Positions 51,175-59,400 of a DNA stretch of 64,000 bases are shown here, piece after piece. Numbering within the stretch: the stretch's first letter is position 1; each line of letters opens with the position of its first letter. Origin of the DNA: UBA1361 sp041656375 (GTDB taxonomy: Bacteria; Bacillota_I; Bacilli_A; RFN20; CAG-826); the NCBI GenBank assembly GCA_964410505.1, contig CAYPGR010000003.1:39234-103233 (forward strand), given 5' to 3'. A model generated the notes under the pieces. That model saw only the letters and a list, made by a program, of their open reading frames with translations, searched no databases and had not been told where the DNA came from. Made by a program: the position numbers and the translations under genes.

Positions 51175-52383
51175 TTATGATACTCTTTTTACGATGACGG
51201 CTGTTCCCATCCCGCCACCAATGCACAGGCTTGCAAGCCCTAATTTTGCATTTCGTTTTGCCATCTCATGGACCAAGGTCACGATAATTCTTGAACCACT
51301 ATTACCAACCGCGTGGCCAAGGGCAATCGCACCACCATTGACATTTGTCCGGGACATAATGTGTTCAATGGTATCGCCATGTTCTTCTGATAATTCTTTG
51401 ACAACGCCTAAGCTTTGCGCGGCAAAGGCTTCATTTAATTCGATTAAATCAATGTCTTTTAAGGATAATTTAGCGGCCTTAAGCGCATTGCGTGTGGCTG
51501 GCACTGGACCTAAACCCATGAGTAATGGATCGACCCCACCTTGCCCAACCCCAACAATTTCCGCAAGGGGTGTTAAGCCGTATTTTTTAATGGCTTCTTC
51601 ACTCGCCAGTAAGATGATGCTCGCGCCATCATTAATGCCGCTACTATTACCAGCAGTCACGGTCCCATCTTTTTTAAAGGCAGGCCGTAATTTCGCTAAT
51701 TTTTCTAAATTGGTTGTCCGGTTTGGATATTCGTCTTTATCAAAGACTACTTCATCACGGCCCACCTTGACGGTAAGCGGGACGATTTCGTCTTTAAAAC
51801 GATCGGCGTCAACGGCAGCGATCGCTTTATGTTGTGAATTGAGTGCGAACTGATCTTGTTCTTCACGGGTTAAATGATGTTTTTCGGCAATGTTTTCAGC
51901 GGTAATACCCATATGGACATTGTTGAAGGCATCAGTTAAAGCATCAACAAGCATATGATCTTTTGCGACCACATCACCCATTTTAATCCCACTACGGACA
52001 TCATTATTTAATAAGTATGGCGCGCGGCTCATACTTTCAACCCCACCCGCTAAGACGAGATTGTGAAGGCCTACTTTAATATTTGTATAGGCGGTGATGA
52101 CGGCTTTCATGCCTGAACCGCATAACATGTTAAGGCTATAAGCTGGAATACTTTCGTCAACCCCACCTTTGATGGCGATTTGACGACCAATGCCTTGACC
52201 TAAACCGGCACTTAAAATATTACCGATGATTACTTCATCGATTTCTTTACCACTAAGTTTATTACTACTTAGAACGTCTTTGACTAAAACGGCTCCTAAA
52301 TCGGCTGGATGGACATTTTTGAGTGTACCCAAAAAAGATCCTACTGCCGTTCTTTTGGCTGCGACAATAAAGACTTTATTCAT
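51175..52383 (-). CDS. Acetyl-CoA C-acetyltransferase (thiolase)
   Basis: A 402-residue biosynthetic-type thiolase. Cys88 in Asn-Met-Leu-Cys-Gly-Ser-Gly is the acyl carrier, and the C-terminal region has Gly-Gly-Ala-Ile-Ala-Leu-Gly-His and Cys-Ile-Gly-Gly-Gly-Met-Gly with the second catalytic Cys. It joins two acetyl-CoA to acetoacetyl-CoA or reverses this. It is the first gene of the long operon. Its promoter region carries a catabolite-response-like site and is divergent from a TetR gene, so the operon is probably controlled by carbon supply and an acyl-CoA-type ligand. Confidence 0.94.
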   Translation of the reverse strand: MNKVFIVAAKRTAVGSFLGTLKNVHPADLGAVLVKDVLSSNKLSGKEIDEVIIGNILSAGLGQGIGRQIAIKGGVDESIPAYSLNMLCGSGMKAVITAYTNIKVGLHNLVLAGGVESMSRAPYLLNNDVRSGIKMGDVVAKDHMLVDALTDAFNNVHMGITAENIAEKHHLTREEQDQFALNSQHKAIAAVDADRFKDEIVPLTVKVGRDEVVFDKDEYPNRTTNLEKLAKLRPAFKKDGTVTAGNSSGINDGASIILLASEEAIKKYGLTPLAEIVGVGQGGVDPLLMGLGPVPATRNALKAAKLSLKDIDLIELNEAFAAQSLGVVKELSEEHGDTIEHIMSRTNVNGGAIALGHAVGNSGSRIIVTLVHEMAKRNAKLGLASLCIGGGMGTAVIVKRVS

Positions 52384-52438
52384 GATTTTCCCCCTCAGTT
52401 TAGTGCCACTGAGACGTCTGTGACACGATTCTAATTAC

Positions 52439-52467
52439 ATTTTGTCAAAACCTGAAAGCGCTGTCAA
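52439..52467 (-). promoter_or_regulatory. Probable promoter of the thiolase-Liv operon
   Basis: On the minus strand TTGACA (52462-52467), a 17-base spacer, and CAAAAT (52439-52444). The leader of about 50 bases contains a 6-bp hairpin (52395-52414) and a spaced GTGCCAC/GTGACAC repeat (52403-52426). Confidence 0.55.
52453..52466. promoter_or_regulatory. Catabolite-responsive element (cre)-like site
   Basis: TGAAAGCGCTGTCA matches the CcpA site consensus TGWAARCGYTWNCW at 13 of 14 positions and covers the -35 of the thiolase promoter. A CcpA-type repressor bound here would block the operon when preferred sugars are present. Confidence 0.6.
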
Positions 52468-52488
52468 GTAGAATGTGAATACTTCTTC

Positions 52489-52502
52489 ATGTTTGCAAAC
52501 AT
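52489..52502. promoter_or_regulatory. Perfect 14-bp palindrome, likely TetR operator
   Basis: ATGTTTGCAAACAT is its own complement and covers the -35 region of the tetR-like promoter; it is 50-60 bases from the divergent thiolase promoter. The position fits autorepression. Confidence 0.65.
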
Positions 52503-52522
52503 TCCGTTTTCTTTGCTATAAT
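52493..52522 (+). promoter_or_regulatory. Promoter of the TetR-family gene
   Basis: TTGCAA (52493-52498), an 18-base spacer and TATAAT (52517-52522) preceded by TGC (extended -10). Transcription would start about at the ATG (52531), so the message may have almost no leader. Confidence 0.65.
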
Positions 52523-52530
52523 AAAACCCA

Positions 52531-53142
52531 ATGAATGGCATTACCAAACCGTTAACCAAACGTGGACAAAAAACCTTTGACGCATTGGTTCGCTCAGCGA
52601 CCACCCTTTTTCATACGAAAGGGTATCACCAAACGACGATTGCCGAAATCGCCAGCGATGCCGGGGTCGGGGTTGGGACCTTTTATATTTACTTCTGCGA
52701 CAAATATAGTCTTTATCGTTTTGTGTTATTAGAACTTGGACATGTGATTCGGACCCATACGACCAAAGCAATCCAAGCCGCGAAGACGAGACGCGAAGCC
52801 GAACGGGCCGGGATGAAAGCCTTTATTAAATATATCCGTGATTATCCGTATGCCTATACCGTTATTTGGCAAGCCTTGCAAGTCGATAAGTCCTTATTTG
52901 TGAACTACTATAAAGATTTTAGTGCTCGCTATGTGCGTGGTCTAAGAGAAGCTTTAGGAGAAGGCGAAATCGTGGATATCGATTTAGAGACCCTTAGTTA
53001 TGCCTTAATGGGTATTAGTAACTTTGTCGGGCTCCAAATCACAATGTTTGAACCCCATTTACAAAAAGACGAGATGATTGATCACCTCGTCGATAATTTG
53101 TTTGACGGTATTGAAAAAGGCTTATTCGTGAAGAAAGTCTAA
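52531..53142 (+). CDS. TetR/AcrR family transcriptional regulator
   Basis: The N-terminus has a typical TetR helix-turn-helix: Thr-Ile-Ala-Glu-Ile-Ala-Ser-Asp-Ala-Gly-Val-Gly-Val-Gly-Thr-Phe-Tyr and Lys-Tyr-Ser-Leu-Tyr. The ligand domain (about 60-203) is unique. The length (203) is normal. There is almost no leader between the predicted start site and the ATG, so the message may be leaderless. It is divergent from the thiolase-Liv operon and probably represses it through the palindrome between them; an acyl-CoA ligand is plausible. Its 3' end overlaps the convergent hydrolase gene by 21 bases. Confidence 0.88.
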   Translation: MNGITKPLTKRGQKTFDALVRSATTLFHTKGYHQTTIAEIASDAGVGVGTFYIYFCDKYSLYRFVLLELGHVIRTHTTKAIQAAKTRREAERAGMKAFIKYIRDYPYAYTVIWQALQVDKSLFVNYYKDFSARYVRGLREALGEGEIVDIDLETLSYALMGISNFVGLQITMFEPHLQKDEMIDHLVDNLFDGIEKGLFVKKV

Positions 53143-54030
53143 AATATCTTTGGTTAATTCATTTGGTTTATCAACAAGCGGGCTATGTCCGCATTTTTTA
53201 TAGGTGATAAGCCGTGCTTTATTGCCTAACGCCCCCACGGTTTCACGGGCCATGAATTCAGGCACGACTTTATCATCAAGGCCATAAATTGCTAAAAGCT
53301 TAGCGCGCATATTGACAATCTTCTTATCGCCTTCAATGCCCGAGTAACTCAGGCCAACGCCTAAATTAAGTTGGGTTAAGGCCCAGTCAAGATCAACAAG
53401 GCACCGTTGTTTAAATGTTTCCGTCATGTAGAGATCATTTTCTTCTGGGGTTGGTTTATTGACGTTATAAATCGTTAAGTTCCACACATAATCCATAAAG
53501 GCGCGGTCTTTGCCTTCGATTGCTTTTAGTAACGGGGCAACTTGAATCGGGTCTTGCGCCATTTTTTCCTTACTTTTATATGGGGCAGTGAGGATCATTT
53601 GCCCTTTGGCGTCTTTTTCGTAAATCGGCAGTCCACGATAGGACATGCTATCAACAAGAATTACTTTTTCAACTAGTAACGGATGATGGCTCGCTAGGCT
53701 CAGGGCGACACCGCCCCCTGCTGACCAGCCGGCGACACTAAGGGGGGTCTTAAGTTTTAACGTTTCAATAAAAAGCACGACGTCTTCGGCTAATTCATTA
53801 AGGTGATTAAAACCTTTAACATAAGAACTGTCACCAAAGCCACGTAAGTCGACGGCGATGACATGGAGGTCATCTGGTAAACGGTTAATAAGCGGTAAAT
53901 AATGAACACTGCTACTCATATTGCCGTGAATTAAGAGGAGGGTTTTGTCCCCACTTCCTTTTTCAAGATAGGCAAGGGTTTCCCCATTACTTAATTTAAT
54001 ATATTTCTTATCTAGATTTTGCTGCATCAT
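53122..54030 (-). CDS. Alpha/beta-hydrolase, esterase or lipase-like
   Basis: A 302-residue hydrolase with the oxyanion loop His-Gly-Asn-Met-Ser-Ser near 35-40, nucleophile elbow Gly-Trp-Ser-Ala-Gly-Gly-Gly, Asp in Tyr-Gly-Leu-Asp-Asp-Lys-Val, and His in Cys-Gly-His-Ser-Pro. The start at ATG 54030 has AAGGAG 6 bases ahead; the longer frame to 54072 has none. It ends inside the tetR-like gene on the other strand. It may belong to the same acyl metabolism as the hydrolase at 42289 but is a separate transcript. Confidence 0.8.
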   Translation of the reverse strand: MMQQNLDKKYIKLSNGETLAYLEKGSGDKTLLLIHGNMSSSVHYLPLINRLPDDLHVIAVDLRGFGDSSYVKGFNHLNELAEDVVLFIETLKLKTPLSVAGWSAGGGVALSLASHHPLLVEKVILVDSMSYRGLPIYEKDAKGQMILTAPYKSKEKMAQDPIQVAPLLKAIEGKDRAFMDYVWNLTIYNVNKPTPEENDLYMTETFKQRCLVDLDWALTQLNLGVGLSYSGIEGDKKIVNMRAKLLAIYGLDDKVVPEFMARETVGALGNKARLITYKKCGHSPLVDKPNELTKDILDFLHE

Positions 54031-54101
54031 GATTTCTCCTTGGTTAGATTTTAAACGAAACATGAAAGCCATGCAAATATTCCTATATCGTGATGGCTTC
54101 T

Positions 54102-55121
54102 CTATTTATTATATGCTTCAAATGAAAAAGGAATCGTTTTATATAAGGCGTGAAGTTTCTTAATGACGTCTTCATTTGGTTTATGATTCATTGATGAAAC
54201 ATTATTAAGAACTTCTCTAATCAGAGTCCCCACCGCGTAGCCCTCATTAAAGAAATCCTTGTGACGAATAATCATGGATTGTTCACTCACATTTAATGAA
54301 TTGAAATAAGATGAAGCTTTTAAAACTGTTTCTAAAGACAATTCGTCATTAATAAGTGAAGCCGTCTTAAAGTAAGTTAATGGAAATGGCAAGTGATCAC
54401 GTAAGACTTCGGGATGATAACGGGCGACAAATGAAGGTAGATAAACGGGTGTTTCGTTTCCCTTATAAACGAGATGATAATAAAGGCTAATAAAATCATG
54501 CGGATTAAGAAGTAAGATAAAAGCATCCGTCTCTAAGTTCGAGATGTATTTATAAACCCCTTCATAGTTTTGAGTATCTTGTTCAATTTTTATGGGGCTA
54601 TATAAAAGCGTTTGATACGTGATGACATCCGCGACAATTGCTTCAATCATTGGTTCATCACTATAAAGAATAAGTGGGCGTGACACACCTGTTTCTTCCA
54701 CCAGTTGGATTAGTTCCTTGACATCATTTTTCATGCCTGGGCTCATTGGGAAAAGTGGGGCTTCCGTATCATAGCTAACATCTAACGGTTTGAAGTAAGG
54801 ACTAATCACAGGAGTCAAACCATACTTATCAAACTCATGAGACGCAATGACAATATCTATTTTTTCTTGATTTAAGTCTTGCTTAAGAAGGTGGTATCTA
54901 TTGTAGTATTCAAAAGAAAAATTGAGGGTTTTATTATCCGATAAGAGATAATCGATGCCGTGCAAATAGGATCTTACCACTTCACTTTGTGCCATATTTG
55001 CGGGGATATCGATATATAAAGAGACTTGAAAACTTTGTTTACTACAACTAATGTTGCTGCCAAAAATAAAAAATGAAGCAATGAACAATTTCACTATTTT
55101 CTTAACAAATTTATACTTCAT
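54102..55121 (-). CDS. Periplasmic-binding-fold-like lipoprotein
   Basis: A 339-residue exported protein: basic N-terminus, hydrophobic core and a Cys in Asn-Ile-Ser-Cys near 25 (a weak lipobox). The mature part resembles type I solute-binding proteins in outline (Phe-Gln-Val-Ser-Leu-Tyr-Ile-Asp-Ile-Pro start, Ile-Asp-Ile-Val-Ile-Ala-Ser, Phe-Ile-Leu-Leu-Leu-Asn-Pro), a diverged relative of the LivK-like protein. No permease is nearby, so it may feed the Liv transporter or act as a sensor. ATG 55121 was chosen because the signal peptide begins there; the longer frame (to 55298) has a second hydrophobic stretch and no ribosome site. A perfect CACTATAGTG palindrome sits just upstream. Confidence 0.6.
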   Translation of the reverse strand: MKYKFVKKIVKLFIASFFIFGSNISCSKQSFQVSLYIDIPANMAQSEVVRSYLHGIDYLLSDNKTLNFSFEYYNRYHLLKQDLNQEKIDIVIASHEFDKYGLTPVISPYFKPLDVSYDTEAPLFPMSPGMKNDVKELIQLVEETGVSRPLILYSDEPMIEAIVADVITYQTLLYSPIKIEQDTQNYEGVYKYISNLETDAFILLLNPHDFISLYYHLVYKGNETPVYLPSFVARYHPEVLRDHLPFPLTYFKTASLINDELSLETVLKASSYFNSLNVSEQSMIIRHKDFFNEGYAVGTLIREVLNNVSSMNHKPNEDVIKKLHALYKTIPFSFEAYNK

Positions 55122-55328
55122 GACACTATAGTGACCATTATGGCCATTAAGTGCGACAAATACAACCTTTACTATAGTTCCAGGGTTTTCGCATGCTTTC
55201 CCGTTAATGATAGGTTGATCACCGGGCATATGCTCAAAGTATCCTTTTTTATTCTTCGTGAATCGATGAAGAATTAATAAAAAAACGCCAGTCAGCATGT
55301 TGATGCCGCTAGCGATTGAAATAAAAAA

Positions 55329-55405
55329 TGGTCGGAATGACAGGATTCGAACCTGCGACCTTCTGGTCCCGAACCAGACGCACTACCAAGCTGTGCTACA
55401 TCCCG
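55329..55405 (-). tRNA. tRNA-Pro(CGG)
   Basis: The minus strand folds as a tRNA: acceptor CGGGATG with CATTCCG, anticodon stem TCTGG/CCAGA around TTCGGGA (anticodon CGG), T-loop GGTTCGAATCC, and encoded CCA (55329-55331). It stands alone between two protein genes. A CGG isoacceptor implies that CCG codons are used and that other proline tRNAs lie elsewhere. Confidence 0.95.
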
Positions 55406-55500
55406 ACTGCAAATGATATTATACTCCAATTCATTATTTTGCAAAAGAAAATCCTCTAAAAAAGGCGGAATGAAGCGGTTATTAATGATACAATGGTGTC

Positions 55501-56424
55501 ATGAAACAAAAGGCATTAAACGGGACACTTAATCTTGGTGATTACTTTTTATCGCTTTTAAATGATCTCAATCACTATGAAGGTTCATCCCTTCATTTTG
55601 ACCATATTAACATCGACTTCATCAATTACCTTAAAGTCTCTTTTATCTATTTAGATAACCAAGCAAAAAAAGATATTCTCGCTAAATTTACAAAAGAGAC
55701 AATCTACAAAAAACATCCCTTCCTTCCGATTATCATCGATATTCTCGACGGAAAACATATCCGAGGTGGAAAGTGGGATCTTCTCCAAACCGCCATTAAT
55801 CAAAACAAAAAGTACCCGTTAGTGCCTTTTATTAATCTCATCACCAAATATTTGTCTAACGATAAGTCCTCAATAAAAGTCATCCACCGTGAACTCAAAA
55901 AAGGTAACCTTCTCCTTTTCATCTATTGCCTCAATCATCATTTCATTGGTTTTAAGCATGAAGAAAAAATCAGTCTTCTAACCTTTTATAGTGCTTCGGG
56001 TTTAAGTTACGCGACCTATCTTTTAGCCGCCGAAGCGGTGCGAAAAGGTGATGTTGATGACGCCAAAAGAAAACTCGTCCTTACCGCCCGCCAGTCCGGG
56101 AAAAACGCCATTGATTTCGTTGGCGAAGAATCTTATCGTTTAGCAAAAAAGTTTGCCCATGAAAATAAAATTAGTGGTGAACTACTTAAACTAGCGGCAG
56201 ATCTTGATTATGAAAATGCGTTTATGCCGTTAATTGAGTATTATGAAAATGCCCTTGAACTCGGTGAAGACCGTTTTGCCTATGCTTTTTATTATCTTTC
56301 GATTGCGAGTTTTAAATATATTAAGGCTGCGCAACGAAAACTCATCACTTATTACGAAAAAGGCATCTACATTCCAAAGAGTAGACGCCTTGCCCAAGAT
56401 TTTAAAGATATTCTTAACGATTAA
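55501..56424 (+). CDS. Sel1/TPR-like helical repeat protein
   Basis: A 307-residue soluble protein made of helical hairpins; the C-terminal part shows Sel1-like units (Ala-Ala-Asp-Leu-Asp-Tyr-Glu-Asn-Ala-Phe-Met-Pro-Leu-Ile-Glu-Tyr-Tyr, and Ala-Phe-Tyr-Tyr-Leu-Ser-Ile-Ala-Ser-Phe). The N-terminal half is unrecognised. It has no membrane segment. It converges with polC, its stop overlapping the polC stop by 4 bases. A scaffolding role is likely; its partner is unknown. Confidence 0.6.
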   Translation: MKQKALNGTLNLGDYFLSLLNDLNHYEGSSLHFDHINIDFINYLKVSFIYLDNQAKKDILAKFTKETIYKKHPFLPIIIDILDGKHIRGGKWDLLQTAINQNKKYPLVPFINLITKYLSNDKSSIKVIHRELKKGNLLLFIYCLNHHFIGFKHEEKISLLTFYSASGLSYATYLLAAEAVRKGDVDDAKRKLVLTARQSGKNAIDFVGEESYRLAKKFAHENKISGELLKLAADLDYENAFMPLIEYYENALELGEDRFAYAFYYLSIASFKYIKAAQRKLITYYEKGIYIPKSRRLAQDFKDILND

Positions 56425-59400
56425 TAATCGCCAAAGTCGAATAAACTAATTTGGTTGCTTTCAGGAAGGTCATTTAACGCCCCTAACTCTTTTAAACTTT
56501 CAATGTTTGAAGTGTTAAGGCGGGTCCGACTAACGAGATCTTCAATACTTAAGAACGCGCCATCTTTACGCGCTTCCACCACACTTTCGGCGGTGCCTTC
56601 ACCCAAGGCTTTAATAACAATAAAAGGCGGAATAATTTGATTATTTTTTTTATCAACAATGAATTCACGGGCCTGACTCTTATAAATATCAACATTTGAT
56701 AAATGATACCCGCGGTTAATCATTTCTAAGGTGAGTTGAAGATTTTCAATAATATTTAAGTCACGGTTATTGAGATCTTGATTCATCCGTTGACCTTGGA
56801 AGTCATTGAGGACTTTAAGGATGGCTTCTTCTCCACTGACCATTGTTTTAAGGTCAAAAGCGTCTCCGCGGATCGTAAAGAAAGTGGCATAGTATTCAAG
56901 CGGATAATAAAGTTTAAACCAAGCGACTTTCACCGCCATAATGACATAGGCTGCGGCGTGGGCACGTGGGAATAAATATTCAATCTTTTGGCAAGATTCA
57001 ATATAGAAATCCGGCACCCCAGCTTCCCGCATTCTTTGTTCAAGCGCTGGATCAATACTGTTGCCTTTACGAACACTTTCCATAATCGTGAATGCATCTT
57101 TTTCATTCATGTTTTGGCGAATAAGATACGTCATAATGTCGTCACGACACCCAATCACACCAGTCAGGGTTGCAAGCCCACTTTTAATGAGATCATCGGC
57201 GTTAAAGCGCCACACCCCCGTGCCATGGCTGAGCCCCGAAACAATAACTAAATCATTAAAGGTTTTTGGTTTCGCGTCCACTAAAATTTGACGGACAAAC
57301 TGGGTACCAAATTCTGGTAAACCAAGCGCACCGGTGATTTCTTTTAAGGGGTTTGCCTTTAGCTTAAGGGCCTCGACACTTGAAAATAAGGATAATGCCC
57401 CCGGGTCGCTCGTTGGGACATCTTCAAAGTTAACGCCGGTTAAATCACAAAGCATCTTTAAGGCAACTGGGTCTTTATGCCCAAGTAAATCGAGTTTAAG
57501 TAAGTTATCGTGAAGTGAGTTATAGTCAAAGTGCGTCGTTAACCAGTCACTTTCCGTATTACTTGCGGGGTATTGAACAGGGGTAAACGTATAGACATCA
57601 TATTCACTTGGAATAACAATAATACCGCCTGGATGTTGTCCTGTCGTCCGTTTGACACCCGCAACGTGACTTGCGAGATACGCGACTGTTTCACTGGATA
57701 CTTCATCACGATAGATTTCTTTCGTTTCAAAATAGTTTAAAACATAGCCGTAGGCCGTTTTTGCCGCGACGGTTTGAATCGTTCCGGCTCGGAACGCATT
57801 GTCTTCACCAAAAAGCTCCTTCGTGTAGTTATGGGCTTCTTTTTGAAAGTCTTCAGGGAAGTTAAGGTCAATATCGGGAATCTTATCGGCTTCAAAGCCA
57901 AGGAAAGTTTCAAACGGAATGTTTTGACCATCGCGCTTTAAGTCATGCCCGCATTGCGGACATGCTCGGGGCGGTAAATCAAAGCCCGATAATACTTTTT
58001 CCTCATTATGAAAATCACTATATTTGCAGCTTGGGCAATAGTAATGTGGTGGGAGCGGATTCACTTCTGATACTTTCGCAAAATGGGCGACGACACTTGA
58101 ACCAACGCTCCCTCGACTGCCGACAATAAAATGATTATCGGTTGCTTTTTTGACAATTTGATGGGCCAAGTAATATATAACGGCATAACCATTTTTAATG
58201 ATCCCGGCGAGTTCACGGGTAATCCGTTCACTAATTAAAGTCGGGAGGGGATCCCCATACATTTCAGTCGCGGTTTTAAAAACAAGCGACTCTAATAATT
58301 GATCGACATTTTCAATGGATGGTTTAAAAAGTTCTTTTGTGAAAGGTGTGAATTCTTCAATTAAATCATTAATCCGATGGGGCATCGTGACAATCATTGA
58401 TTGTAGTTCTTCTTCCGTAAATAAGCCAAATTTGCGGAATTCTTCAAACATTTCGACGGTTGAACGATAATGTTGGTCTGGATTTTCAAAAGAGGGCCTT
58501 TTTTCACGGCTATATGGATTTAAAGGATGTTTAACGCCTTTAAGGCCTTTGGCGACAATATAGACATCACGGTATACCTTTTGTTCCGGTAAGGCGTAAT
58601 GGACATCCCCCGTTGCGACAAGTGGTTTACCCAGTTTTTGAGCTGCACTTTTAATATCGGCAATCACTTTAATTAAGTGTTCTTCGCTATCTAGTTCACC
58701 CATGTTGATGAGGTAACTATAGTTACTATACGGTTGAATTTCAATAAAATCATAAAATGCCATCACTTTTAAAAGGGCATCTTCGTCAAAGCGGGCAGCG
58801 GTTTGGAATACTTCGCCATTAAAGCATCCCGATCCAATGAGGAAATGATCACGCATCGCACTGAGCATTGAGCGAGGGGTCTTCGGGATATCCGTCGAAT
58901 ACTCAGTGTGGGAGACACTTATAATTTTATATAGATCTTTAAGACCTATTTTATTTTTCACATACACGGTTGCATGAAAGGGTCTTAAATATTGAATCCC
59001 TGCTTGGTGAAGTTTTAAGTCAACAAGCCCGGCATGAGTTAAAAATTTATCCACTTCGGTTAATTTTGTTAACATCGCTTGCCACACACTATTTAACACT
59101 TCCGCGTCAAAGTCGGCGCGGTGAGCAGCGTCTTCATCATATAAAACGTCAAGGTTTCGGCTTAAAACCCCTAAACTATGGCCCCGTGATTCAGGGAATA
59201 AATAACGGGATAACGTCAAGGTGTCAACCGTCGGATTTGAAAGTGGCTTCCGGCCCCGAACTTTTAAACTTGCGTTTAAAAACCCTAAGTCAAACTCAGC
59301 ATTATGGGACACCAAAATATTGTCCCCTAGAAAATCAAGAATTTGATCAAGGACCTCATCTAACACTGGTTTGCCGTGAACCATCTCATTGGTGATTTTA

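Noticed and set aside
51194..51853. 219-codon plus-strand open frame
   Set aside because: It is antisense to the thiolase catalytic region, with no ribosome site or family; a shadow of a GC-richer conserved gene.
58970..59395. 141-codon plus-strand open frame
   Set aside because: It lies inside polC on the opposite strand; the polC motifs there (exonuclease region) are intact, so this is a shadow frame.
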